From assembly GCA_961205875.1 (NCBI GenBank), contig OY540816.1, positions 248,001 to 312,000 of the forward strand: DNA of 64,000 nt. The letters run 5' to 3'. Source of the stretch: Sialis fuliginosa. Lineage: Eukaryota > Arthropoda > Insecta > Megaloptera > Sialidae. Shown piece by piece: positions 34,329 to 45,764 of the stretch. A model generated the notes under the pieces. It made no database searches. It was not told the DNA's origin and saw only the letters and a program-made list of their open reading frames with translations. Position 1 is the stretch's first letter; each line of letters begins with the position of its first letter. Made by a program: the position numbers and the translations under genes.

Positions 34329-36528
34329 CAGGGATGTAACGGATGTCGTTTTAGCGGATGAGGATGCAGGAGGATATAGATGACTGTGATGTTATTTTGG
34401 AGGATGCGGATGAGGATGCGGATATGAATTCTGAATGAATAATTTATTTGATTAATAATAATAATGTATTCTATTTTTTTGAAAACTGATAATTGTTAGT
34501 AGTTGAAGCATCTGGTTAAAAATTTGTTTAATAAGTGAAATAAAAAAATAATTGGGTTATTTTTAAGTTGGTTACATAAAAAAATAATACAATTTTCGGA
34601 CTATTATTTAATTAACTAGGGGCTTTGCCCCTGGGCGCTTCGCGCCCCAACCCCTTATCGCGCCACATTTGATAAAATATTGATTGATAAAATATAAATT
34701 ATTTTTTTATATTAACTTTTGTCTTATCAAATTTTCATAAAATATTTTACTGTAATTGTTTTAAATGTTGATAAGTAAATAATTCTTGAATTTGGCGGTG
34801 ATAATCATTTATCATTATTAGTATTATTACATTTCCAGAAATGTTACTATTTACATGTACAAATCACCCTAACCTCAGACGTAGTCGGGTCTCAGCCTTC
34901 AGCTGCGACCCTCGTATACATCGTAATTTATACTTTTACTATTAATTTTGATAATACCTTTAAGAAATTACCAAAAAATCATTGTGAATATCAATTTCCA
35001 TATTTTTTTGCATACAACATATTCAAAGAATGCGTTGAAGCAATTTTCAAAACCACACTTCTGACTTTGACTTATTTATTATTTTTATAAATTTCTTTTG
35101 TTCAATTTCATTAATAAAATCAATTTTTTTTTCATCACGATTAAAAAATAGCAATTTTAAATATTTTATAATGCGATGTCACTAACAATACTAAAAGAAT
35201 TAATTAAATAAATTTAAAAAATCGTAAAAAATCAATTTTTCAACATATCTCATTGGTGTTTCCCCTTAATGCTCCACCCCTGCCTTTATTATTATTTTAT
35301 ATAAATTGTTTGATACATTACATATTTAAACTATCAAATGATTTTCAAAATTGTTTATTATACAACTCTTAAAAAATAACAATTTAAAATATTTTTTACT
35401 ACGCCGCACCTGACTTAATTGTTAATAAATATAAATTTTTGGGTAAATTACATCAATCCCCAATGACTAAAATAACTGTTTCATTTTAATACATATATTT
35501 TAATACTATATCAAAAAAAGTAATAAAAAATGTTCTTGTAACCACGCTCCTGACGTAATTCTTATTAAATATAAATGATACTAATTACATCAATATACTA
35601 ACCAATTTTGGTTAAAGTTTTCATTTATAAACAATTTAATTGTAATGTACCAATTTGACACATTTCTGTACACGCCCCTGACGTATTTCAAATAAAAAAC
35701 AGCTGTTTATGACAGGAAAATATCAAGTCCACGTGGAGTGTTTAAAATTCACACTAAATGCCAATTTTCAACCAATCATAGCGACGAAATTCTAAGAATT
35801 CCAAAAACAAAAGCCTAGTGTCGAAACTCCTAAATTTCAAATAAAACGTCAGAAAGCAAAATTTTGTGCCAATTTTACATGCCGTTTCTCGGAAAAAAAT
35901 ACATATCACAGAAACTATTGTAGTTTTTAATAAAACAATTATCCATTACACTGCATGAACGACGAATCTAAAAACAGGCAAAGTATGAAAAAAATCCAGT
36001 GAAAGGTTTAACGGGCTATAAATTGATTGTCGCCGGACAGATATACAAACAAATATACGTTTTGGTTTATATAATAGTGGGATAACCAAATATTATATAA
36101 GTAATATAACAAATTTACAGTTGGAAATTTGACTAATTCAATAATATTGAACAAATGTTCTTTTAATTTATAATTTCTGAAAAAAATTCGAATAAATACA
36201 ATAATTGATTCTTTAATTAATTATATGTATAATCAATTATTATTTTTTTAAAGTAATACAAAAAATTTACAGTTAATAATTTGACTAAAGTACCACCTGA
36301 GTACCACTCATGAAAAAATTCAATAATATTGAACATATTTTCTTTTAATGTGTCAATTTAAAAAAAAAATCTGAATAAATATGCTTCTTGTTGTAGAAAA
36401 TATCCGTTATAATATCCTCATAGAAAAATGAGGATGCGGAGTTTTAAAAATTTAAAATTGCGGATGCGGATATGTAAATTAATGCGGATAATCCGCAGTT
36501 GCGGATGCGGATATCCGTTACATCCCTG
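34329..36528. mobile_element. hAT-like element, 2.2 kb, with perfect TSD
   Basis: GTCAAGAC occurs at 34321-34328 and again at 36529-36536, a perfect 8-bp target duplication. The ends are CAGGGATGTAACGGAT and ATCCGTTACATCCCTG. Subterminal sequence repeats GGATGCGGAT in both orientations. Most of the interior is a Helitron nested at 34616-36082. No transposase frame. Confidence 0.92.
34616..36082 (-). mobile_element. Helitron-like element nested in the hAT element
   Basis: Read on the minus strand it begins TCCCACTATTATATAAACCA immediately after an A. It ends with two GC-rich hairpins (GGGCGCGAAGCGCCC, then GGGGCAAAGCCCC) merging into CTAG, followed by T. The TC start, 3' hairpin, CTAG end and A|T insertion are all present. 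The 1467-bp interior is AT-rich without Rep/helicase coding, so it is non-autonomous. Confidence 0.85.
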
Positions 36529-36725
36529 GTCAAGACAGATATTTGCGTATTTAAACCCTTTGATGCGGGCTCAAAGGGATTGATATTTGCGTATAGCAAA
36601 CTAAGCCAATATGACCATCTACACATTGGTATAATTGTACAAACATGACAAATATTTATCTGGTATCACCAAGTGAAGTGCCGCCATCAGAGTAGTTTTG
36701 TGGTACTCGCGTGTTTACTTATATA

Positions 36726-38828
36726 AACACTGACAATGAGTAAAAACTCGGTAAAAACACAATGTACTGGGTATACCAAGAAGTTATTTTTCGAGTAAAT
36801 TCGGTGTAGGGGAAGATCGGGTAATGAGAGTCAGCGGGCAATGGTGGTCATCCACATATCTACAAAACTATACATCCAAGAGTAGAGCAAATGCCCTCTC
36901 TGTCCCGCTCTGTATCCCCCACCACTGTTACGAATGCCTTGCGTTAGTAACCGTCGTGCGTTTTGGAGTGACAGTCGTTTTTTGTTTTTGCACCTAGCCG
37001 ATGTAAATTTTCGTCGAAATAAAATAAAGGTTAAGTGTCGAATTCACAATGAACCTAAATAAAACTTTTATGTGTATTTAGTCTGAAATTCAAAATAGTG
37101 ATGAGCAACTTAGATTGCGATAGTAATTTCTATTAGCACACCCAAAGCATACTATGCTTTGCAGTGTGGTATTACTCTCGTCCCATTTTTTTTTTCGTAT
37201 GAAATTTGATAAAACGAGCATTATATATTAAATTTCTTCAGTAACCCCCTAACATGTTTACATTTTATAAATGAGAACATTACAGTCTCCGTATTCACTT
37301 AATTTAATATCGATTGGTTTTAATTTTCTGTCATAAAAATATAAACAAAGTTCAATTTGTCGTTTTTGGCCCGTTTTTACACCTTGTCAACAAACTGCAG
37401 CTCGCAATACGTAATAAATTAACACAAAACTTTTTGAATTCGCTTCATCTATTTGCAGAATAGAACCCTATTAAAACTCAACCAAATCGGATAACTAGAA
37501 GTAAGGAAATTTGCAGTTTATTTACATCATTTTGCTTATTTTAACGAAATTCTGAATCGCAAATATAGGTAGTGATCGAGGTAGTTCGATAAATATCCAC
37601 AGCGAGCGCCACTATAGTTACTTAGCTTCATTGTATATTATGTTTTGTGATGACTTCATCTGTCATATTATACTTATTATTATAATTTATATGTATACGA
37701 GTATAGCTACGTCGATATGTTCTGTATTTTAAATATTTTATTCAAAGTCAATCAATGACTTTTTAAACAAGATAAAATTAGGTAAGTTCATTTTTAAAAC
37801 AAAAATATAATATCATATAGTATAACCTATAAATATTATTTTTATTTTAGATCAATGTATGTTTTTGTAAACGCCAGACATTAGGTGAATACAGCTGTTA
37901 TCGTTGTAATTTAAAAATATGTGGATGTATTTATTTTATCTTTTTAATTATTATTAAATTTTTATACATTGTCATATTAATACAATTTACGAAAAATCAT
38001 GTATCCATTTTATATGTCATTAGTTAAAAAATGTACATTTAAATTTTGTATTGTATTAAATTATGTTATTGTCACATTGTTTGATACGTTTTTCTATGAA
38101 AACATACGACGAAAATGAACATCTGGATTTGTTCATACTTTTCATTGTTGGTATGGTATGTTTTTTTTAAATTTTGAATTGTGTTTGTTGAAATTTAATG
38201 TTAATTCCGAAAAAATATAGTTGTATGATTAACGTATTATGATTAATTAAAATGTATTATTTATTATTTTTGGAAGATGTTTTTCAGGTTCTGTATTTAT
38301 TTATTCTTCTGTGACAAATTGTTTTAAGAAAATATACTACATGAAAGTGAGGTTATGTCATTTAACTTATAAAACCACTATTATTACTATTAATATCAAT
38401 TTAGACAAGAAATGAGAGTAGAAAATTAACATTTTTTAAAAACATTCTTCAAAAAACAATAGTTTCAAAAGTCTAAAGGGTGTGCTTTTTATGGCCAAGC
38501 CATGCTATTTTTTTGTATTTTCTACTTTTTTCTCATTAGTGTAGTTGTGGGCAATCAGAGTCAGGTGAGCCCCATTGCCCGCAAGTCATCACCATTACCC
38601 GCAAAGTAATGTACCTGCACAGTTAATTACCTAAATGATTTAGGTATATAGGGACATAACATACACACAAGGAATATTTCAGAAAAGAAAACATAAACAA
38701 TCACGAAGGTTCTAGAATACTGTTGTAAGAAATAAAGAACATTGTTTACAACATTCGGCGCTTGTATTTAATAATGTTGCTTCTATAAGCCAATCCAAGA
38801 ATTAATTAAGTTACCACAAAAAGCACAT
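36726..38828. other. AT-rich region, probably body of a pogo-like element
   Basis: GGGAAGATCGGGTAATGAGA (36810-36829) with GGGCAATGGTGGTC, and the partly mirrored CCCATTGCCCGCAAGTCATC (38570-38589) with ACCATTACCCGC, look like related subterminal repeats. No long reading frame or exon was recognised between them. Together with the downstream transposase remnant they suggest one decayed element. Confidence 0.4.
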
Positions 38829-39248
38829 GTCCTCAATACAAGCCAAGGTGGAAAGAAGCAGCAAGCTACAGTTTCAACTTCAACGCCAATCAAAGAAGAC
38901 CTGGTTGCAAAATAAAATTATAAAAAGACAAAGGAAAAGGGAAAGAAAAAAAGAAATGGAAAGGTAAGGGCCAAGGAAAGAAAACTAAAGCGCAGAAAGA
39001 GGACCACGAAAGAGCAAAGAGGCAAGTTTTCCAGGAATCAAACGATAGGTACTTCTGTATCAGACGTAAATACTGACGAGTTATTTCAGGATAATGAGGA
39101 TGCAGAAGACGCAGAAAACAGATGTCTAATATGCAACGAATTCGGAAAAAACGAGATGTGGTACAGATGTACCTCATGTGGGTTGTAAGCTCACACGGAA
39201 TGCACTGAATGGGATTCAGCCAAAGGTTATGTCTGCGATATATGTTAA
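38829..39248 (+). pseudogene. pogo-like transposase C-terminal remnant
   Basis: One frame runs from about 38829 to TAA at 39246-39248. It has a lysine/arginine-rich stretch (KKTKEKGKKKRNGKVR, then KRRKRTTKEQRGK), an acidic segment (DELFQDNEDAEDAEN), and a cysteine-rich end RCLICNEFGKNEMWYRC, then CGL, AHTEC, GYVCDIC. The C-x2-C, C-x2-C, H-x2-C, C-x2-C spacing is PHD-like and is known at the C-termini of insect pogo/Tigger-type DDE transposases. In-frame stops at 38913-38915 and 39186-39188 disable it. The catalytic domain was not found upstream. Family assignment is inference from the tail only. Confidence 0.6.
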
Positions 39249-39851
39249 AATTAATCTGACTAATACTTTTTGATCATTTTTTGAGATATTTTGAAAAGTA
39301 AGTACATCAAGCTGCATATCATTGAAAAGGTGATAAAATTTTCTGTTCGAAAATTACAAAATTTCATATTGTTTCTATTTAAGAAAACATAAGTTAGTCT
39401 TATATCTCAAAAACTACGGAATTTCTAAAAATTAAAAAAATATTTCTAAGTAGACAATACTATATTTGAAACATTTTTTTAAATTTCAAGTCGCTTATAT
39501 TCACGATGGAAAAAATCGGACTAAAATGGTTTTTGGCTAATATCTAGTAGACTATGAAATTTTTGTAAAATGTAAATACACCATTGAACTGTCCCCTCTT
39601 AAAGGTAACTTTTCTCTCATTTAACCGAATCTCTATCTCTTATAGTTTCCGAGATCCCCATACTGTACCCTGGTATTTAGACACCCTGTTTATTAAAAAT
39701 GTTAATTTTCAATAAAATGATGAGATAATAAAAATGGTATGAATTGAATAATAATGAACATCATTAAGGTATTCAAACATTAATATTGCTATGAACAACC
39801 AGCCTAGCCTAATTGGCCTAATATTTGAATTATTCTTTATGTCAATAACTA
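39249..39851. other. AT-rich spacer
   Basis: No gene recognised. It contains unassigned sequence typical of palindromic arms (GTCCCCTCTTAAAGGTAACT near 39590) but no mirrored partner was found nearby. Confidence 0.4.
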
Positions 39852-39859
39852 TGAACGAC

Positions 39860-40205
39860 CAGTGGCGTAGCGTGGGGGGGGGGGGGGGCAAGGGGGTCTA
39901 TCATGCCCCGGGCGCCATTTACAGAAGGGCGCCAAATGGTTCTTAACTTTTTGAACCGCATAGCATAAACCAAATTTACTAAGGGTCATAGGCCAGAATA
40001 TGCAACTTTTTTTTTGTTGTGTAAATGTAGAATGTATTTAATAAATAAGATTAGATAGAATAAAAACTGAATACCTTTTTTTTTTAGTCACGCCAATTGC
40101 AATTCAGATTTATTATAAAATTATTATTATTTTTTATTTTATTATTTTTAAGGGCGCCAAAAAGGTATCGTGCCCCGGGCGCCAATTATGCTTGCTACGC
40201 CACTG
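39860..40205. mobile_element. hAT-like MITE, 346 bp
   Basis: It has inverted ends CAGTGGCGTAGC and GCTACGCCACTG. Flanking octamers TGAACGAC (39852-39859) and TGAATGAC (40206-40213) differ at one base. GCCCCGGGCGCC occurs near both ends in opposite orientation. Confidence 0.85.
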
Positions 40206-40274
40206 TGAATGACCCAAGTTTTATAGTTCTAAATATTATAAATTGTACATTTAAGGTTACGTAGTACGTATCAC

Positions 40275-40728
40275 AAATTCGGAATATCAAATATTTATTG
40301 CCACAAAATTTACTTTATTAATTAATGTTCAGTAAAGACGTTTGCAATCTGCGTAAACGTATATTTTGTTTACTGTATTGTAATTGGTAGAACAGTGAAC
40401 TGTAGCGTAAATACGGCCTTGGCTATTGCGATTTATTACTTCTTAATTATAAAAAAAGATAGTAAACACAATTCACTTGTTGCCCATAAACATAAGTTTT
40501 TATATCAATATAACAATTGGAATGTTAAGAATTTTCAAAACAAAATACTCCCCTCCAGATTTGATGTACAGTCACCTGCAGAACTCGTCTGGCACCCTAA
40601 AGGCTAGAATCGCTTACAATAGATTCCAAATTTAAAGACAAACATCATCGGTTATCTTTTTCTATCAAGTTTAATATATTTAAATACTAAAATTCGGAAT
40701 ATCAAATATTTATTGCCACAAAATTTAC
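40275..40728 (+). repeat. Direct repeat pair, 39 bp, 415 bp apart
   Basis: The same 39 bases, starting AAATTCGGAATATCAAATAT, occur at 40275-40313 and 40690-40728. The intervening 376 bases have no recognised gene. It could be a target-site or solo-repeat signature, but no element ends are obvious. Confidence 0.6.
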
Positions 40729-41500
40729 GTATACAATTTTCAATAGATTACATAATAATTTAATTACACAAATATATATGAGTACCTATTATAAACGAAG
40801 AGTAGTTCTTTATCTAGCAAATGAATTTCAAAATATCTGTCTTTGTTTGATACATGAAGAAATGATTTAAATATTATAATAATCAAATGGGAGGAGCCTA
40901 CTAAGTTTGTGATAATTTGATAAACGAAAATGAATACAAACTGCAAGACCATTAATGCAGGCGACTGTACATATCTACTGATTGCATATATATATGAGTT
41001 CTTTCTATGTACATAGTGTTGTTCTTAACTTAAACATCTCAATGAAACATTAAGTTTATAAATATAATTCTCAAGTGTTATTTTTGTGAAATTTGTGTAA
41101 CCTAAGGTAGGTAATGTTTACAGATTGGAAAAATAGTTGATATTTAAATGAAATAGATATTATATAGTTGATTTTTTTTTCGTAAAATAGTTATTTTTAA
41201 TCAAAATAGTTACAAATTTTTTTACAATAATAATTTTGTTTTCGATTTAATCGATAATTAGTGAAATCAACGTATTAGTCAAAACTGTCAAATCCGAAAT
41301 TTTTGGGGAAAACATGTTATAGTCGATTCTAGATAGATTTTAGAAGCTAAAAAAATATAAAAACACAACATAAATATCTATTAAAAAAAATTTGTATAAT
41401 AGACAAAAAATATTTATATAAATAATTAAAACTAAAAAAATCTTTTTGTATGATTTGTATGAATAAAACTCAAAATTATAAGGAAATCAAAACAAATATA
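40729..41500. other. AT-rich gene-free stretch
   Basis: Simple AT-rich sequence with no feature I can support. Confidence 0.4.
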
Positions 41501-42355
41501 CAGGGTGGGGCATTTAAAGTGTTACAGATTATTATCTCAGAGCCATCGCATATTTGAAAAAAATGTTTCAATCAAAAAATGTTTGGTTGTGAGGGGGTAA
41601 TCGAATAGTAATATTTATTTGCTATTTTAAATTGGCCTTCAAGGATATTTGAAGGTCAACATCATTTTTTTAAATAGGAACCTATAATTTTTATTTAGTA
41701 ATTATTATTATTATTATACGCGAAAAAACACGAATCTTTCATTGAAAACTTTTTTTTGAACAACCTAAGCTTTCCAAGGAATTTACAAAAGATTTTGAAC
41801 TTTCATGAATTTTTTACTCAGAAATCATAAACCTTAGAGAAAAAATACAAAATACAAAAAATGTTTATTTTGGTCTAATGAAATTTAGAGAATTATTCTA
41901 GATTTTTTTTAACGTTTCGTATTTTTTTTGTTTTTGCTAAAATAAATAGAAAAAGTTAAAAAAAGTTTATTAAATTTTTAAAATAATTCTCCAAGCTTTA
42001 TTAGATTAAAATAACTTTTTTTCTAAAGTTTATGGTTTCTGAGTAAAAAATTCTTGAAAGTTTAAAATCTCGAATTATTTTGTTAGAAATCTTGGAAAGC
42101 TTAGGTTGTTCATAAAAATATTTTCAATGAAAGATTTGTGTTTCTTGACGTAGAATAAGACTGATAAATAAAAACTATAGGTTCCTATTTAAAAAAATGA
42201 TGTTCAAATATCCTTGAAGGCCACGTTAAAATAACAAATAAATATTACTATTCGATTACCCCTTCACAACCAAACATTTTTTGGTTGAAACATTTTTTTC
42301 AAATATGTGATGGTTCTGAGATAATAATCTGTAACACTTTAAATGCCCCACCTTG
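41501..42355. mobile_element. Palindromic element with CAGGGTGGGGC end, 855 bp
   Basis: The ends CAGGGTGGGGCATTTAAAGT and the near complement ACTTTAAATGCCCCACCTTG are flanked by TATA on both sides. The arms mirror each other to a centre near 41935. No coding content. The CAGGGTG start is shared with other palindromes in this window. Confidence 0.85.
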
Positions 42356-43089
42356 TATATTATGTTTATTTTCTATAAACATGTACTTATAATATATTTG
42401 CTTTTCACAACAATCACAAGTGTAATACCATGTGCAGTCGAGACATAGGTACCGGTATACAACAACTATTGTAAGGGCCTATGTTACCAAAAAAATCAAT
42501 TCGAATTATTTAAAACTTTGTCTTTATGATTTTTTTTCAATACAAAATGTTTAACATTGGATAAAAATGGCAAATAGTTTAAAATAGTTGGAAAGGTAAA
42601 ATAGTTGCAAATAGTTAATTTCAAATTGGGTTCAATCGATGGAGATATGTAATAAAAAGTATAGTAATTGCATTTTTCGCAATAGTTGAAAAACTATTTT
42701 TTTAATCTATAATGTTTTAATTATTTTTCATACACTATAAAATTGAGAATCATCATAGTTGAGCTAGAAGAAATTAACGGAGTACATTTTTTCAAGAAAT
42801 TGGTAGGTTCTGATGTAAAGAACAAGGTGATAACTTCGAAGGGGGGTACATAACTTTCTAGGGGCTTACGAAGCTGTCTAAAATCAGTTATTTGGGAATA
42901 AAACTGGAGCTACTAATAGGTTTTATGAATCTTAAAGCTGTTAAATGTAGAGTTTCATTCAACCGCTGTGTCTTCTATTGAATTTTAAAATGAAATTTTA
43001 AGTAATAATAGAGAAAAGTGCCAGAAATGATGCTTTGTATCTAATAATGTTTAAATCTCAAAAAATGTTTGAGTTATAAACACTCAATA
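42356..43089. other. AT-rich spacer
   Basis: ACGGAGTACATTTTTTCAAG (42778-42797) also occurs near 53683, so part is a dispersed repeat. No gene recognised. Confidence 0.4.
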
Positions 43090-43097
43090 TTCTAGGT

Positions 43098-44571
43098 CAT
43101 AGGTGTCCAACCTTTTGAACCTTTTGGGCTGCATAGCATAAACCCAATCTACCAAGAGCCGCACATGACCCCCCCCCCCCCTCCCCCTCCCCGAAATATT
43201 CAGTGTTCTAAAAAAAATGTGTTTTGAGAAAACATCAGTTCAAAGTGCCTTAAAAAAAATTCTCAATGTATTTACCCCCCCCCCCCCCCCCGAAATGTTT
43301 TCCTACTACGCTACTGAAATCTGACCATGGATTTCGAAGATACGCCACTTAATTTAAAGAAAAAAAAATCAACTTAAAAAAACTAAAAACACCGAGAAAT
43401 ATACATATATAATAATTAAATTTAACAGTTTTTGAAATCAGTTCCAAGCCAATAAAAAACTTTTTAATAAAGAAAAAAGAAAAACGAAATCAAAAACTTA
43501 AATTTAATTATTAGGTATACATTAAAATGCTTCTGTTTTTTTAAGTCTGTTTTATTTTTGTTTCCACGCTAAATTTGCCAACCAATTAGAATCTTCCAAA
43601 TAAGGTACCTCCATAGACATAGAGAATGAACAGTGCATTTTTTATTAACTTAATGGTGTAACATCTGTTCAAAAAGTGAGAGAGAGATGCAGTGTAGTTT
43701 GGAATATACCTATCTCTTTTTCTAAAAATCTGATTGGTAGCTTACTATAGTTCAGGGTAGTATTTCTGTCAGATATATTTTTGTATATCTATCTTGTGAT
43801 TTTTGTGCAATACGTTTTTTATTAGAAAAGTAAATAATATAAACAATAAACATACTATAATGGTTCATATTTCATCGAGGAAATTTAAAAAAAAACATCA
43901 ATTGATCTGATAGAAATTTGTAAAATTATGAACGGATATTCCGGGAAAATAACATTTTTGCTATTAAATATATATTAATAAAAAATAGTTTTAAATCAAT
44001 TCCCATGTGGTTGCAGCAAAATGATGAGGTGGATTCCTACATTTACAAACAGCACATACAAAACAAACAAACAAAATTTTAAATATTTTTTTAATATTAG
44101 GTTACATTACGAAGCTACGAAAAAGGAAGAACAAGATATTAAAATTGAGTCAAAAAATTCGAAACTTATATTATTTAGAAATCAATAATTGTTTTTTTTT
44201 TAAATAAAATTTTTTTATAACGTTAATTATTTTTTGTTTTTTAACCTCTTTATCTATGAATATTTTTAATGTTCGGGGCCAAGAATGAAATAGTTACACT
44301 CCTGTTTAAAAAAAGGACAAGTATATTCCAAACCTGTTTCCATCTCTTTCTTTTGACACGACTCTGCTCTCGAGTCAGATGCGTGGTCCATTCTCTATGT
44401 CTAGTTTTTCTTTTTGATTCTAAAAACATTGTATTTTATTTTTTAAATCGTAGAATCCTTTTAGCGTTGTGTTGTGTTATATTCATTATTTTATTATTAT
44501 AAGATTTTTTTTTAATTATCCGATGAGGGCCGCACCAAAGATACTCGCGGACCACGGGTTGGACAAGCTTG
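43098..44571. mobile_element. hAT-like element, 1474 bp, with perfect TSD
   Basis: TTCTAGGT at 43090-43097 and 44572-44579 is a perfect 8-bp duplication. The ends are CATAGGTGTCCAACC and GGTTGGACAAGCTTG. C-rich runs lie near 43168 and 43275. The 77-residue frame at 44269-44502 is not recognisable as a protein. A foldback element is nested at 43613-44402. Confidence 0.85.
43613..44402. mobile_element. Foldback element nested in the hAT element
   Basis: AGACATAGAGAATGAACAGT near the left mirrors CCATTCTCTATGTCT near the right, and further in GTTTGGAATATACCT mirrors AGTATATTCCAAAC. The arms are about 130 bp with an AT-rich centre. Confidence 0.6.
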
Positions 44572-44602
44572 TTCTAGGTATTACAAAAATTTAAGAAAAC
44601 TA

Positions 44603-44794
44603 TTCATGTTTTTCGACGACAGCAAAAAAGACCTACACCGAATAAAATAAAATCCAAAAATAATAATAAAATAATTACTAAAATAAAGTAATCACGGTCG
44701 GAAAATAACCACCATTAAAAATTCATAGATTCCTAGTAGGATTTTATTTTCTTCTTTGTAGAAGGTCTTTTTTGTTGTCGTCGAAAAACATGAA
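44603..44794. mobile_element. Small MITE, 192 bp
   Basis: TTCATGTTTTTCGACGACAG at the left mirrors TTGTCGTCGAAAAACATGAA at the right. The arms continue through AAAAAAGACCTAC against the complement, with a short centre. No coding content. Confidence 0.75.
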
Positions 44795-45290
44795 TAATAA
44801 GAACACAAATCATTATTTAGGGCACTCTTTTCTCTATTACCTATTACTTAAAATTTTATTTTAATTAAAGACATATTAATATATAGAATAATATTATTTA
44901 TTATTATTATACACGGAAATGTACTCGAGTACTTTTTCGCGGTTTAAAATGGATTAAGTACAAGTACATTAAAAGTAAAGTACTCGTGGACTGAGTAACG
45001 AGTACACTAAAAGTACTTAGAGTACAGTACTCGAGTACCGCATAGCTCTGTTAATAACTCACTCAAAATTCTTAATTCGTATACATTGATAATTCGAAGT
45101 AATAATAAATACCGTAATGGCGCCACTTTCTGATCGAAATCACTATTCTTTTAGTGAATTTTAAAGTGACTAATTCAATTAGTGATATAACTACTAATTC
45201 AGTTTCAGAGAGCACAGTTATTTGAAATTATGTTCTAAAAATTTAACCAGAAAAAAATCCGAACATCTAACATTCTTGTTGTAATTAATA
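44795..45290. other. AT-rich upstream region of the CYP4 gene
   Basis: It contains a cluster of AGTACTCGAGTAC-like words (44929-45040: GTACTCGAGTACTTTTTCGC, GAGTACAGTACTCGAGTACC) forming overlapping palindromes. Any 5' exon or promoter of the P450 gene should lie here or further left; none could be assigned. Confidence 0.35.
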
Positions 45291-45294
45291 TTAA

Positions 45295-45543
45295 CCCTCC
45301 GTTAGGCGCGCGTACTATTGTCGCGAGTTTAGGCGCGCGGCATACATGCGTAGACCAGCCGTTTTTGATTCGCTATAACTCAAAACACCGGGCTAAAAAA
45401 TTGCAACTAAGTAACTAATAATATATAAGGATATGTAATCGACAGCTACTCAAAAGGGCACGTGCTAAAATAAAACGTGGTTTGTATTGTTACAGTTTTT
45501 ATAGTAGTGGTCTACGCATGTACGCCACGCGCCTAACGGAGGG
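45295..45543. mobile_element. piggyBac-type MITE, 249 bp, just upstream of CYP4
   Basis: TTAA at 45291-45294 and 45544-45547 encloses inverted ends CCCTCCGTTAGGCGCGCG and CGCGCCTAACGGAGGG. Inner inverted words GCATACATGCGTAGACCA and TGGTCTACGCATGTACG extend the pairing. The right end is 37 bp from the P450 ATG at 45581 and 27 bp before a potential splice acceptor. Confidence 0.88.
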
Positions 45544-45580
45544 TTAAGTACCAAATTGTCGATTGTTTTTAGGTGAAGAA

Positions 45581-45764
45581 ATGGTTTACCAAATCTACAT
45601 TTTTGCAGCTATGTGCACGATTTTATGTGTGCTAATATTATTGTTATTTATTCAACACTGCATAAAAAGAAGACATTTAAATAAATTAACTGCAAATATA
45701 CCATGTTATCCATCATTACCTTTCATTGGTATTCTCAATAAAATAGTAAACCAAAATTGTGAAG
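45581..45764 (+). CDS. CYP4 exon 1: membrane anchor and proline hinge
   Basis: ATG at 45581 opens a hydrophobic segment (IYIFAAMCTILCVLILLLF), a basic stop-transfer stretch (KRRHLNK) and the hinge PCYPSLPFIG. The donor GAAG|GTAAAT at 45765 leaves phase 1, completed by exon 2 (GAA G|GT). Reading on past the donor gives about 35 residues unlike any P450, so the splice is preferred. GTTTTTAG at 45565-45572 is a plausible acceptor just before the ATG, so an untranslated 5' exon is possible. Confidence 0.8.

Larger units (their letters stand above)
33300..36725. other. Old foldback remnant hosting two hAT insertions
   Basis: 33300-33385 and 36645-36725 contain inverted relatives (GGCGGTACTTCACATGGTGA against the complement of TCACCAAGTGAAGTGCCGCC). 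The space between them is filled by a hAT-like MITE and a larger hAT-like element. This is probably one ancient inverted-repeat element split by later insertions. Confidence 0.45.

Noticed and set aside
40395-40607. 70-residue plus-strand frame
   Set aside because: No recognised domain, no splice-site or promoter context, lies between short direct repeats.
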